DNA of 64,000 nt from Pollutimonas sp963712655 (GTDB taxonomy: Bacteria > Pseudomonadota > Gammaproteobacteria > Burkholderiales > Burkholderiaceae_B), in NCBI GenBank assembly GCA_963712655.1, contig CAVQIT010000001.1:124001-188000 (forward strand), in the 5' to 3' direction. Both the position numbers and the translations under genes were made by a program. Numbering within the stretch: the first letter of the stretch is position 1; every line of letters begins with the position of its first letter. Below, in pieces: positions 1 through 8,292 of this stretch. The notes beneath the pieces were generated by a model that was given only the letters and a program-made list of their open reading frames with translations, did not search any database and was not told where the DNA came from.

Positions 1-567
1 CGCCAGTTTCTCATTGGCCTGTACCTGTTTGCTCATCTCGTCCTCTAGCGCTGACACCGCGGCCTTTAGCGCTTCCAAGGCAGGTTCAATAAGCGCACGC
101 GTACGCTTCTCACTGCCCTGATAGGATTGCCTAAGCGTGACACCGGCTTGCACCGCCATGGTGCGAAGCCGCTGCAAGTCACATAGTGCCTGCAGATGTG
201 CGGGCGTGGGCTGGTAGCGGTGCAAGTTCTCATGCTCGAGCGCTGCATAACGGGCAATCACCTCTGCATCCAATCGGTCTGTCTTGCCACGCCGGCCTAG
301 CGATTTGCCGTAATGATGAACATGCCTGGCGTTCAGTACATACACCTCGAACCCACCGGCGTGCGCCATATCGGCTAACGGTTTGTGGTATCTACCCGTC
401 GATTCCATCGCGATACAACTGTTCGCAGGTAATGTCTTAAGCCAACGGCCAATGGCAGTAAGACTGTTCGGGACAGATTTCGAGGCCACTTGCTTGGGCC
501 CATAACTACCCACCACGAACTCGGCCTTGGCAACGTCCGCACCCACATAGCAACGCTCTGCTTGCAT
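1..567 (-). CDS. IS110-family transposase, N-terminal part (runs off window)
   Basis: The open frame begins at the ATG at 567 and stays open for 189 codons to base 1, so only the N-terminal part is present. It shows the RuvC-like DEDD layout of IS110 transposases: D11 in GADVAKAEFVV, E55 in AMESTGRYHKPL, and D97 and D100 in KTDRLDAEVIARY, close to the spacing known for Piv/IS110 enzymes. The C-terminal Tnp20 serine domain lies outside the window. IS110 enzymes are recombinases guided by an element-encoded bridge RNA and act without long terminal inverted repeats. Whether the element is intact cannot be judged here. Family assignment is firm; the IS name is not known. Confidence 0.85.
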   Translation of the reverse strand, partial: MQAERCYVGADVAKAEFVVGSYGPKQVASKSVPNSLTAIGRWLKTLPANSCIAMESTGRYHKPLADMAHAGGFEVYVLNARHVHHYGKSLGRRGKTDRLDAEVIARYAALEHENLHRYQPTPAHLQALCDLQRLRTMAVQAGVTLRQSYQGSEKRTRALIEPALEALKAAVSALEDEMSKQVQANEKLA

Positions 568-589
568 AACTGCTCTCCTTGCAATAACG

Positions 590-700
590 TGAATGTGCTG
601 GGGTAGCTCCGCCTCGGCGTTAGCTTGCGATCAATCGGCGGTCCAGGCCGCTAGATTCCTTATCGACGATTCGAGGCGGGGTGGGAATTGCTAATCTAGT
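590..700 (-). ncRNA. Candidate bridge-RNA region of the IS110 element
   Basis: This non-coding stretch lies immediately upstream of the transposase start, where IS110-group elements encode their bridge RNA. An exact inverted pair CCGCCTCG (609-616) and CGAGGCGG (672-679) can close a structure around about 55 nt, with a smaller inner hairpin near 638-651. The position and the stem with an internal loop fit a bridge RNA, but no promoter or donor/target loops were matched to a target, so this is an inference. Confidence 0.3.
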
Positions 701-796
701 CAGTCCGCTGGAAACGGCTGATGTGACGCGGCGTCCCTCACCCCAGCGCCTTCCCCACACTTCAGAAGACGCCCCTACACCATACAAGCGCGCGGT

Positions 797-819
797 TTCA
801 GGCGCTGTGGGCGCCTGAA
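797..819. other. Perfect 9-bp hairpin in the intergenic region
   Basis: TTCAGGCGC at 797-805 and GCGCCTGAA at 811-819 are exact reverse complements around a 5-nt loop. No T-run follows on either strand, so it is not a canonical terminator. It may belong to the IS end or to the flanking DNA. The rest of 568-1070 holds no gene that I can support. Confidence 0.5.
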
Positions 820-884
820 CGGCCGACCGGGCTGGCTCCCACTGGCCTTACCCCCGGCGGACGGCACTAGAAACACGAACATCC

Positions 885-944
885 GCCAGTAAACAATACG
901 CACTCTGCCAGCAAACAATACAGAACCCCATCAGCAGACGATTC
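885..944. repeat. Degenerate 22-23 bp tandem repeat
   Basis: GCCAGTAAACAATAC at 885-899 recurs as GCCAGCAAACAATAC at 907-921 (one mismatch, 22-bp period) and more weakly as ATCAGCAGACGATTC at 930-944 (23-bp period). Shorter CAGTCAACA echoes follow near 968 and 998. The period is about two helical turns. It lies between the IS110 upstream end and the FAD oxidase gene. Confidence 0.5.
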
Positions 945-1098
945 AAGCCTCGCAAACAAGATGAACCCAGTCAACAAAAGACCCAAACTCCCCTGCTCAG
1001 TCAACACCTTGGCATCGCCTCTGCTGGTACAGTTGCGCTACGCAAGCGCCATTCGCCTTAAACTTGCCTTTTGGGCATTTCATTTGGAAAGGTAAACA

Positions 1099-2514
1099 AT
1101 GAGTCGAGTAGACGAATTAGTCCGGATACTGGGCCGGCAGCATGTCCTGACCGGCGAAGAAGCCGTATCTTATACCGTCGATTGGCGCGGCCGCTACAGC
1201 GGCCAGGCGCTGGCTGTCGTCAAGCCCGGCTCCACCGAAGAAGTGGCGCAAGTCATGCGCTGGTGCGCGGCCAACAAGGTGCCCGTAGTTCCGCAAGGAG
1301 GCAATACAGGGCTCTGCGGCGGCGCCACGCCCGATGCCAGCGGCGACGCCGTGGTGGTGTCCCTCTCGCGTCTCGACAAAATACGCGGCATCGATACCGA
1401 TAACGATACTATGGTGGCCGAGGCCGGCTGCATTCTGCAATCGGTCCAGCAAGCCGCCCGCGACGCTCAGCGCCTGTTCCCTTTAAGCCTGGCGGCCGAG
1501 GGCAGTTGCACGCTGGGCGGCAATCTGGCGACCAATGCCGGCGGCACACAGGTGCTGCGCTATGGCAATGCGCGTGATCTGGTCCTGGGACTGGAAGTGG
1601 TTACCGTCCAGGGCGATATCTGGCACGGCCTGCGCGGCCTGCGCAAAGACAATACAGGCTACGACCTGCGTAATTTATATATAGGCAGTGAAGGCACGCT
1701 GGGCATCATCACCGCGGCCACCGTCAAGCTCTATCCCTTGCCGGTGGCCCAATGCACGGCGTTGCTGGCCTTGCGGTCGGTTGAAGACGCCGTTTCGGTA
1801 TTGTCCGCGGCGCGCAAGGGCTTCGGCGCGGCGCTGACCGGCTTCGAATTGATCGGCAACGGCTGCCTTCAGGGGGTCGTCCAGTGTTATCCGCAGCAAC
1901 GCATTCCCTTCGAAGGCGAATCCGCCAAGCTGCCTTGGTATGCCTTGCTGGAACTGTCCGACAGCGAAAGCGCCGAACACGCCCGGGCGCGATTCGAAAC
2001 CGTGGTGGGCGAGGCCATCGAGGCGGGCCTGGTAGCCGATGCCGTCATTGCCGAAAATATTGCGCAAAGCAAGGCCCTGTGGCATTTGCGTGAAAGCATA
2101 CCTTTGGCGGAGAAAGCCTTCGGCAAAAGCATCAAGCACGATGTGTCCATACCGGTATCCCGGATGGCCGATTTCGTGCGGACCACCAATGCGGCGCTGC
2201 AGGCCAATTTTCCCGGCATCGAGCATGTGATTTTCGGGCATTTGGGCGATGGCAATCTGCATTACAACGTTGCCAAGGGCCAGGCTGGTACCGAAGATCA
2301 ACTCTTGGCCCAGCAGGATGCGGTCTACGAATTGGTTCACGATAGCGTGCACCAGTTCGGCGGCTCGATCAGCGCCGAACATGGGGTGGGCCAGTTAAAG
2401 CGCGACGCCTTGCCGCGCTACAAGGATCCGGTCGAAATGGCTCTTATGCACAGGATCAAGCAGGTGCTCGATCCCGATGGCCTGATGAATCCGGGCAAGG
2501 TATTGGCACCTTGA
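1099..2514 (+). CDS. FAD-binding oxidase, D-2-hydroxyacid dehydrogenase (GlcD/D2HGDH) family
   Basis: A 471-residue flavoprotein of the PCMH-type FAD-binding plus FAD-oxidase C-terminal architecture. The N-terminal half has the FAD/pyrophosphate loop VPQGGNTGLCGG and the downstream GGNLATNAGG and GSEGTLGIIT segments. The C-terminal half has the GHLGDGNLHYNV and SAEHGVGQLKR metal/substrate motifs and ends with a DPDGLMNPGK signature. Relatives oxidise D-2-hydroxyacids such as D-lactate, D-2-hydroxyglutarate or glycolate, passing electrons to an acceptor. The substrate cannot be read from sequence. An AAAGG ribosome site precedes the ATG. It is convergent with fahA, so it is probably not part of the homogentisate operon. 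Confidence 0.85.
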   Translation: MSRVDELVRILGRQHVLTGEEAVSYTVDWRGRYSGQALAVVKPGSTEEVAQVMRWCAANKVPVVPQGGNTGLCGGATPDASGDAVVVSLSRLDKIRGIDTDNDTMVAEAGCILQSVQQAARDAQRLFPLSLAAEGSCTLGGNLATNAGGTQVLRYGNARDLVLGLEVVTVQGDIWHGLRGLRKDNTGYDLRNLYIGSEGTLGIITAATVKLYPLPVAQCTALLALRSVEDAVSVLSAARKGFGAALTGFELIGNGCLQGVVQCYPQQRIPFEGESAKLPWYALLELSDSESAEHARARFETVVGEAIEAGLVADAVIAENIAQSKALWHLRESIPLAEKAFGKSIKHDVSIPVSRMADFVRTTNAALQANFPGIEHVIFGHLGDGNLHYNVAKGQAGTEDQLLAQQDAVYELVHDSVHQFGGSISAEHGVGQLKRDALPRYKDPVEMALMHRIKQVLDPDGLMNPGKVLAP

Positions 2515-2535
2515 TGCAATTGTTATAGCGCGGCC

Positions 2536-3855
2536 TCAGGCCAGGGCCGGCAAGACCGTGCCGGCGCATGCCCCCAGGCTGATGGTGGGGTAGCCCGGCT
2601 TGCAGCACTTGGCGCGCAAGGTGACCTGGTCGTAATCCTGCAGGAACAGGCGCTCTTCGCCCCACGGCAAGCGTATGGCCTGCTTGCCGCCCTGGTTCAG
2701 CTCAAGCAACGAACCTTCCTGGCCCTGGCCGGGCCCCGAAAGCGTGCCTGTGCCGAGCAAGTCGCCGGCCCGCAGATTGCAGCCATTGACGGTATGGTGC
2801 GCGATCAACTGGGCCACGTTCCAATATGCTTCCTTGAAGTTGCTGCTCGACAGGACAGCCGGTTCGGCGTTGTCGGCGCGGGATTGCTGTGTGCTCAGCA
2901 ATACATCCAGGGAAATATCGAAGGCGCCTGCCGTCAGGTTTTCTTCGGAACTAAGGTAGGGCAAGGGTTGCGGATCGGCGGCATCGCGCTGAAACGCCGT
3001 GCGGAACGGCGCCAGGGCCTCGAGCGTAACGACCCAGGGTGAAATGGTGCTGGCGAAGCTTTTGGCCAGGAATGGCCCCAGCGGCTGGTACTCCCAGGCC
3101 TGCAAGTCGCGGGCCGACCAATCGTTCAGTATGCAAAGGCCGAACACATGCGACTCGGCCTGGGCGATGGCGATACGTTCGCCTTGCTGATTGCCTCGGC
3201 CGATGAAAATACCCAGCTCGAGTTCATAATCCAGGCGTTCGCACGGACCGAAACCGGGCTTGCCTCCTTCGACGGCGGGGCGTGTCTGGCCCACGGGTCG
3301 CGCAAATTCCTGGCCCGAGATGCCTATGCTGGACGCGCGTCCGTGATAGCCGATAGGGACCCATTTGTAATTCGGCAGCAAAGGGTTGTCGGGCCGGAAT
3401 TGCTTGCCTACGGCGGTGGCGTGATGCAGCGAAATATAGAAGTCGGTGTAGTCGCCGATATGGGCCGGCAGCGCGAATTCAAGCGTGGCTTGATCGGCCA
3501 GCATGGGGGCGAGCGTATTTTGCAGGGGCGAGCCGACGCGCAGGGCGCGCGACAGTTGCAGGCGCAATGCCGACCAGTGATCCTGCCCCAGGCTCATAAG
3601 ATCATTCAATTGGCTGGCCTTGCAGGCCGCCAGGGCCACGCCGGCCGTGCCCGTCCAGGGTTCGGTTTGCGCGAGCGCCGCCAAGTCCAGTACCTGGTTG
3701 CCGATGGCTACGCCGGGACGGAATTCCTGCGCGCTGCCGGCCGTCCGGAAAACGCCGAAGGGCAAGTTCTGGATAGGAAAGCCGTTGTCCGGGACATTGG
3801 CGGAGGCGACCCAGCTTTGCAGGGCGGGATCATGTGTTTCATTCAAATAAGTCAT
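2536..3855 (-). CDS. fahA: Fumarylacetoacetase
   Basis: A 439-residue fumarylacetoacetate hydrolase, the last step of tyrosine/homogentisate breakdown, giving fumarate and acetoacetate. The N-terminal domain opens with NGFPIQNLPFGVFR, and the catalytic domain contains DFYISLHHATAVG, the metal-binding LELGIFIG and the NDWSARDLQAWEY segment, followed by GDLLGTGTLSGP. Length matches the family (about 420-440). It lies just downstream of hmgA on the same strand with a gap of about 20 bp, so the two are very likely cotranscribed. Confidence 0.95.
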   Translation of the reverse strand: MTYLNETHDPALQSWVASANVPDNGFPIQNLPFGVFRTAGSAQEFRPGVAIGNQVLDLAALAQTEPWTGTAGVALAACKASQLNDLMSLGQDHWSALRLQLSRALRVGSPLQNTLAPMLADQATLEFALPAHIGDYTDFYISLHHATAVGKQFRPDNPLLPNYKWVPIGYHGRASSIGISGQEFARPVGQTRPAVEGGKPGFGPCERLDYELELGIFIGRGNQQGERIAIAQAESHVFGLCILNDWSARDLQAWEYQPLGPFLAKSFASTISPWVVTLEALAPFRTAFQRDAADPQPLPYLSSEENLTAGAFDISLDVLLSTQQSRADNAEPAVLSSSNFKEAYWNVAQLIAHHTVNGCNLRAGDLLGTGTLSGPGQGQEGSLLELNQGGKQAIRLPWGEERLFLQDYDQVTLRAKCCKPGYPTISLGACAGTVLPALA

Positions 3856-3876
3856 GGGGAATCTATGCCTGAATCG

Positions 3877-5244
3877 TTACGGTTTGCCGGGGTTGAAGTG
3901 TTTTTTGAAGCCTAGCCACGCCGCATCGTAATCGCGTTGCAGGGTGTCCGAGGACAGGGCGGCGGGGGTGGGGCGAATGATGCGGCGCGTCTCGAACATG
4001 AACGCCATCGTATCGCGTATGTAGTGTGGCTGGCTGATATCGGCGCCGGACGCTTTTTCGAAGGTCTCGGCGTCGGGGCCGTGAGGGGTCATGCAATTGT
4101 GCAGGCTCGCGCCTCCCGGCGAAAAACCTTCGGCCTTGGCGTCATACACGCCATGGATCAAACCCATGAATTCGCTGGCGATATTGCGATGGAACCAGGG
4201 CGGGCGGAAGGTGTTTTCGGCGGCCAGGACACGCGGCGGGAAAATTGCGAAGTCCATGTTCGCGGTGCCCGCGGTGTCGGAAGGCGAGGTCAACACCGTG
4301 AAAATGCTGGGGTCGGGGTGGTCGTAGCTGATCGAGCCTATGGCGTTGAAGCGGCGCAGATCATATTTGTAAGGGGCATTGTTGCCGTGCCAGGCAACCA
4401 CATCGAGCGGCGAATGCGACAACCCGACGCGCCAGAATCCGCCCGCGAATTTCGCAATCAGCTCGAAGTCGCCTTCAAGGTCTTCATAGTGGGCTAGCGG
4501 GGTTTTGAAATCGCGCGCGTTGGCCAGGCAGTTGGAGCCGATCGGGCCCAGTTCGGGCAGGCGCAGTAGGGCGCCGAAGTTCTCCAGCATATAGCCGCGG
4601 GCGGCGGCATCGATAAGCTCGACGCGGAAACGCACGCCGCGCGGGATGACGGCGATTTCGCAGGGCTCGATGTCGATCAGGCCAAGTTCGGTGGCCAGGC
4701 GCAGACGCCCCTCCTGCGGCACGATAAGCATTTCGCCGTCGGCGTTGTAGAAAAAGCGATTCGTCATCGAGCGATTGGCGGCATACAGATTGATGCCGAC
4801 GCCGGCATGCTCGTCGCTGCCGCCATTACCCGCCCAGGTCGTCATGCCTTCGATGAAGTCGGCGGGTTCCGCGGGAATGGCGGGAGGATTCCAGCGCAAG
4901 CGATTGGGCGTGACAGGCCCCGATCCAAACTGATGAACCCAGGACCGGGCGCCGTCGAACGCTTGAAAGGCTTTTTGCTGGGCGGCGGGGCGTATGCGGT
5001 ACAGCCAGGAGCGGCGGTTTTCGGCGCGCGCGGCCGTGAATGCTGTTCCCGACAATTGTTCGGCATACAAGCCGTAGGGGCAGACCTGCGGGGAGTTGCG
5101 GCCGGCGGGCAAGGCGCCCGGCAATGCCTCGGTGGAAAAAGTGTTGCCGAAGCCGGTTTGATAGGTAAGGGCCCTCTGATCAAATCCTTCAGGGGGCGCA
5201 GCAGATTCGGGCGATTTGATCAGGTGATCCTTAGGTGTGCTCAT
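3877..5244 (-). CDS. hmgA: Homogentisate 1,2-dioxygenase
   Basis: A 455-residue cupin-fold Fe(II) dioxygenase that opens the homogentisate ring to maleylacetoacetate. The early LTYQTGFGNTFSTEALPGALP motif and the iron-ligand region PPWFHRNIASEFMGLIHG are both intact, and length is normal. The gene sits between the DUF2783 gene and fahA in one leftward operon. No maleylacetoacetate isomerase gene is seen next to it; the GST-fold protein at 37144 is distant and not assigned to that role. Confidence 0.95.
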   Translation of the reverse strand: MSTPKDHLIKSPESAAPPEGFDQRALTYQTGFGNTFSTEALPGALPAGRNSPQVCPYGLYAEQLSGTAFTAARAENRRSWLYRIRPAAQQKAFQAFDGARSWVHQFGSGPVTPNRLRWNPPAIPAEPADFIEGMTTWAGNGGSDEHAGVGINLYAANRSMTNRFFYNADGEMLIVPQEGRLRLATELGLIDIEPCEIAVIPRGVRFRVELIDAAARGYMLENFGALLRLPELGPIGSNCLANARDFKTPLAHYEDLEGDFELIAKFAGGFWRVGLSHSPLDVVAWHGNNAPYKYDLRRFNAIGSISYDHPDPSIFTVLTSPSDTAGTANMDFAIFPPRVLAAENTFRPPWFHRNIASEFMGLIHGVYDAKAEGFSPGGASLHNCMTPHGPDAETFEKASGADISQPHYIRDTMAFMFETRRIIRPTPAALSSDTLQRDYDAAWLGFKKHFNPGKP

Positions 5245-5270
5245 GATGCATGATTCCTGGTAAATAGGCG

Positions 5271-5477
5271 TCAGTCGGTGTGTTCGATCGCGGCCCGGGC
5301 TAGTTCCAGCGCTTCGGCGACAATGTCGAGGTCGCCGATGTGATTGGCCAACAGCAGCACCAGCGCGGCGTTCAGGGCATGGCTTTGTTCAGTGCTCAGG
5401 CCGCGGTGCGTATCGATGAGGCGTTCGTAGAATTCATCGGGCGCGGCGAAGTTGGATTGCGTGCATAGTCGTGTCAT
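5271..5477 (-). CDS. DUF2783 domain small protein
   Basis: A 68-residue acidic, helical protein with no membrane segment. It resembles the DUF2783 family, known mainly as a small partner gene next to FAD monooxygenases and metallo-beta-lactamase fold proteins in homogentisate clusters, as here. Its ATG at 5477 overlaps the stop of the monooxygenase gene (ATGA overlap at 5474-5477), so translation is probably coupled. The biochemical role is unknown. Confidence 0.75.
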   Translation of the reverse strand: MTRLCTQSNFAAPDEFYERLIDTHRGLSTEQSHALNAALVLLLANHIGDLDIVAEALELARAAIEHTD

Positions 5478-7162
5478 GGCGTTTCTTGCCGATCGAAGCC
5501 CGCTGCCTGCAGCAGTGCCGAAAGCGTGCGCTGCTTGTCGGGTTTGCGCCAGCGGGCGGCAATATGCTGATCCGGACGGATAAGGTAGCAGGCGCCGTCT
5601 TGCGCATCGTAGCGCGCCGCCAGAATCGCATCCTTGTCTATTACCGAGGCCAGGCCATCGGGCGTTTTGCCGGCAAGGCCGGCGCCCACGACCAATACAA
5701 GCTTTACCCCCAGGGGGTGGGCTTGCAGGCCGGCAAGATCAAGGAGCAAAGCCGGGTCGGGCAGCGCGGCGAGGCAAAACAAGGCGATAGTGAAACTGCC
5801 GTCAAGCCGGCCCAGCCACCAGGCGGGTTTTCCCTCTGAGACGATAGGGCCGTCGAGCGCCGGCGCACCAACGGACAAGCTGTCGGAAAAGCTGTCCGAG
5901 TCGGGGGTGTTAAGGCGCGACTCCGCATAGACGCTAGGCAAGGAAAGCCGGCCGCTGTTGACCAGCGTGCGCGCGAAGTCGTAATGCCTGGCCAGCCTGA
6001 GCGTAGCGTCTCGGAACAGCCGGCTGATCTCGCTCTTCGGCGTGATGAAGTCGGTGGCGCGCGTGGAGTTGCAGGATGTTCTCGTCGGCCGCGACCTCGC
6101 GCTCGCTGGCGTAGCTGTCGAGCAGGCGTCGCGGCGCCAGCCCTTGCAGCACCAGCGTCCAGCTTCCAGGCCAGGTTGTCGGCATCCTGCACGCCCGAGT
6201 TGGCGCCGCGCGCGCCGAAGGGCGACACGCGGTGCGCCGCGTCGCCGGCGAACAGCACGCGGCCATGGCGGAAGTGCTCCATGCGCTGGCAGGCGAAGGT
6301 GTAGACGCTGGCCCACTCGAGCTCGAACTCGGCATCTTCGCCCGAGCAGGCGCCGCGACGCGCGCGGACGATGTTCTCGGGCTTGCTTCTCTTCCTCGGG
6401 GTCGGCGTCCCAGCCGAGCTGGAAGTCGATCGCGCCAGACGTTGTCGGGCTGCCTGTGCAGCAGCACCGACTGTTCGGGTGGAAGGGCGGGTCGAACCAG
6501 AACCAGCGTTCGCCGCGGAAGTCGGCCCGCGTCTTGACGTCGGCGATCAGGAAGCGGTCATGGAAGATGCGGCCCTTGGCTTTCCTGGCCGATCATCTGG
6601 CGCACGGTGGAGCGCGAGCCGTCGCAGGCGACCAGGTAATCGGCCAGCATGTAGGGGCCGTCGGGCGTTTCGACGGTCAGCGCGACATGGTCGGCGTGCT
6701 GCTCGACCGCCGACAGCTGTGCTTCCAGCGCAGGTCGATCAGCGGCGAGCGCCGGCGCCCGCTCGGCCAGGTAGCCTTCGACGTAGTACTGCTGCAGGTT
6801 GATGAAGGCGGGCCGGCGATGGCCCGGCTCCGGCAGCAGGTCGAACTCTAGACTGCTGTATCCTTGAAGTAGCACCCGGCCGACGTTCCACGACACGCCC
6901 TTGTCGACCATGCGGTCGCCGCAGCCGAGGCGGTCGAAGATCTCCAGCGTGCGCTTGGCAAAGCAGATGGCGCGCGAGCCGGTGGACAGGCGGCGGTCGT
7001 TGTCGAGCAGCACACCGGGACGCTGTGCTGGGCCAGGTCGATGGCCAGGCTCAGGCCGACCGGGCCGGCGCCGACGACCACCACCGGGTGCCGCGCGGCG
7101 ATCGCCGCGCCGGCCGTGCGCTTGTATTCGAACTCGAGCGCCTGGTAGTCGATGTCTTCCAC
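5474..7162 (-). CDS. FAD-dependent aromatic monooxygenase (MhpA/PheA type), frameshifted as read
   Basis: Pieces in different frames assemble into one protein of about 560 residues. N-terminal frame: GTG at 7162 after AAGGAG at 7170-7175, then the Rossmann motif VVVVGAGPVGLSLAIDL. Next frame: RAICFAKRTLEIFDRLG and VACDGSRSTVRQMIG (the DG motif). Third frame: RVLLAGDAAH-like GRVLFAGDAAHRVSPFGARG and NLAWKL. C-terminal frame from about 6070 to 5474 is continuous, with the thioredoxin-like tail. Single-base indels cluster between about 6050 and 7050. Family members hydroxylate phenolic acids using NAD(P)H. Tight coupling to hmgA suggests a feeder step into homogentisate or a related ring substrate. 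Most likely a sequencing-error artefact rather than a true pseudogene. Confidence 0.75.
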
Positions 7163-7207
7163 CTCGATGCTCCTTGTCTTGCCGACAGCGCCGCGGCGCA
7201 TCCGGCA

Positions 7208-8169
7208 TCAGGCTTCGAGTGCTTCCACATCTCGACTAGTCGCGCTCGGCGGTCCAGATGCGCGGGTCGGCGTAGCTGCGTGGCTTCGTCGTAGGCGCGC
7301 GTCACGTCGAACGGCATGCAATGGTCGAAGATCACCCAGTGCCGCATAGCGCGGCTTGAGTGCAGCGTAGGTTTCGCTTGTAGATGGCGTTCAGGTCCTT
7401 GCCCGCGGCAACGCCGCTGTTCACGCTGGCGTAGAGTCGGTCACGAAGGCGCGCGTGCCGGCCAGGCCTTCGCGCACTTCGGCGGCGGATGGTCAGCGCG
7501 GCGCCTCGGCCCGGCACCAGTTTTTTCGGCGTTGCATCGCGGCCAGGGTGTCCAGCGTATGCGGGCCAGTCCGGGAAATAGCAGTCGCCCGCATAAGGGG
7601 TGGACTCGTACTCGACCAGATCGCCGGCGAACAAGATGCTGCTGTTCGGGCAGCCAGGCGATGGTGTCGCCTTTGGTGTGGCCGCGGCCGACCTGAAGCA
7701 GCTGCACTTCGAGCTTGCCCAGTCAGACGGTCATCTCGCCGTCGAAAGTGATGGTGGGCCAGGTCAGGCCGGGAGGAACCGATTCGACATTGCGGAACAG
7801 GCGCGGAAAGCGGGCGATTTCGCTGGCCTTGTCTTGCTCGCCGCGCTCGACGATCAGGTCGTAGGTGTCGCGGCTGGCGATGATTTGCTGCGCATTGTAG
7901 GCCGAGGCGCCCAGCACGCGCACCGCGTGGTAGTGCGACAGGAGAACGTATTTGATCGGCTTGTCGGTGACTTCGCGGATGCGGCGGATGACATCCTGCG
8001 CCATGACCGGCGTGGCCTGCGTGTCGATCACCATCACCGCGTCATCGCCGATGATGATGCCGGTATTGGGATCGCCTTCGGCGGTATAGCCATAGGCGTT
8101 GTCGGAAAGTTTTTCGAAGGATACGACCTTGTCTTCCAGGTCGGCCTGAGACGCGAAGTGTTTGCTCAT
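7208..8169 (-). CDS. MBL-fold metallo-hydrolase, frameshifted as read
   Basis: The N-terminal 148 residues are open from ATG 8169 and include the metallo-beta-lactamase core: IIIGDDAVMVIDTQATP, then LLSHYHAVRVLGASAY, an altered form of the usual HxHxDH zinc motif. After about 7723 the protein continues in other frames with VGRGHTKGDTIAWLPEQ, ILFAGDLVEYESTPYAGD and a C-terminal segment ending EALEA at the TGA at 7208-7210. The total span corresponds to about 320 residues, the usual length for these proteins beside DUF2783 and FAD monooxygenases. At least three indels occur between 7330 and 7730. The stop overlaps the region just before the monooxygenase start, so this is the first gene of the operon. 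Confidence 0.75.
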
Positions 8170-8198
8170 GGGATTGGAGTCTCCTTTCAGTTGATCAA

Positions 8199-8227
8199 AA
8201 TATACCTCTATGTTCGTTAATGTTCAA
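8199..8227 (-). promoter_or_regulatory. Sigma70-type promoter of the homogentisate operon
   Basis: On the minus strand TTGAAC (8227-8222) and TATATT (8204-8199) are separated by exactly 17 bp, a near-consensus sigma70 promoter about 30 bp upstream of the MBL gene start at 8169, with AAGGAG at 8186-8181. The flanking pair TTCGTT (8213-8218) and AACGAA (8241-8246) straddles the -35 element and could be an operator half-site pair. Confidence 0.6.
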
Positions 8228-8256
8228 TAGGTTTGTTATAAACGAATTCGGCTGGT

Positions 8257-8287
8257 CTGAGAGCTTGGTCTTTAAGCCTGAGAGCTT
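8257..8287. repeat. Direct repeat CTGAGAGCTT, 21 bp apart
   Basis: CTGAGAGCTT occurs at 8257-8266 and again at 8278-8287, two helical turns apart, between the operon promoter and the mutM stop. It could bind a regulator or be chance. Confidence 0.3.
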
Positions 8288-8292
8288 CGGCT

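Noticed and set aside
885..944. CRISPR-like short repeats
   Set aside because: The period of 22 bp leaves no room for spacers, copies decay quickly, and there are no cas genes.
5474..8169. Programmed frameshifting in the monooxygenase or MBL genes
   Set aside because: There are several shifts in both directions without slippery sites or stem-loops, and the same pattern appears in prs.
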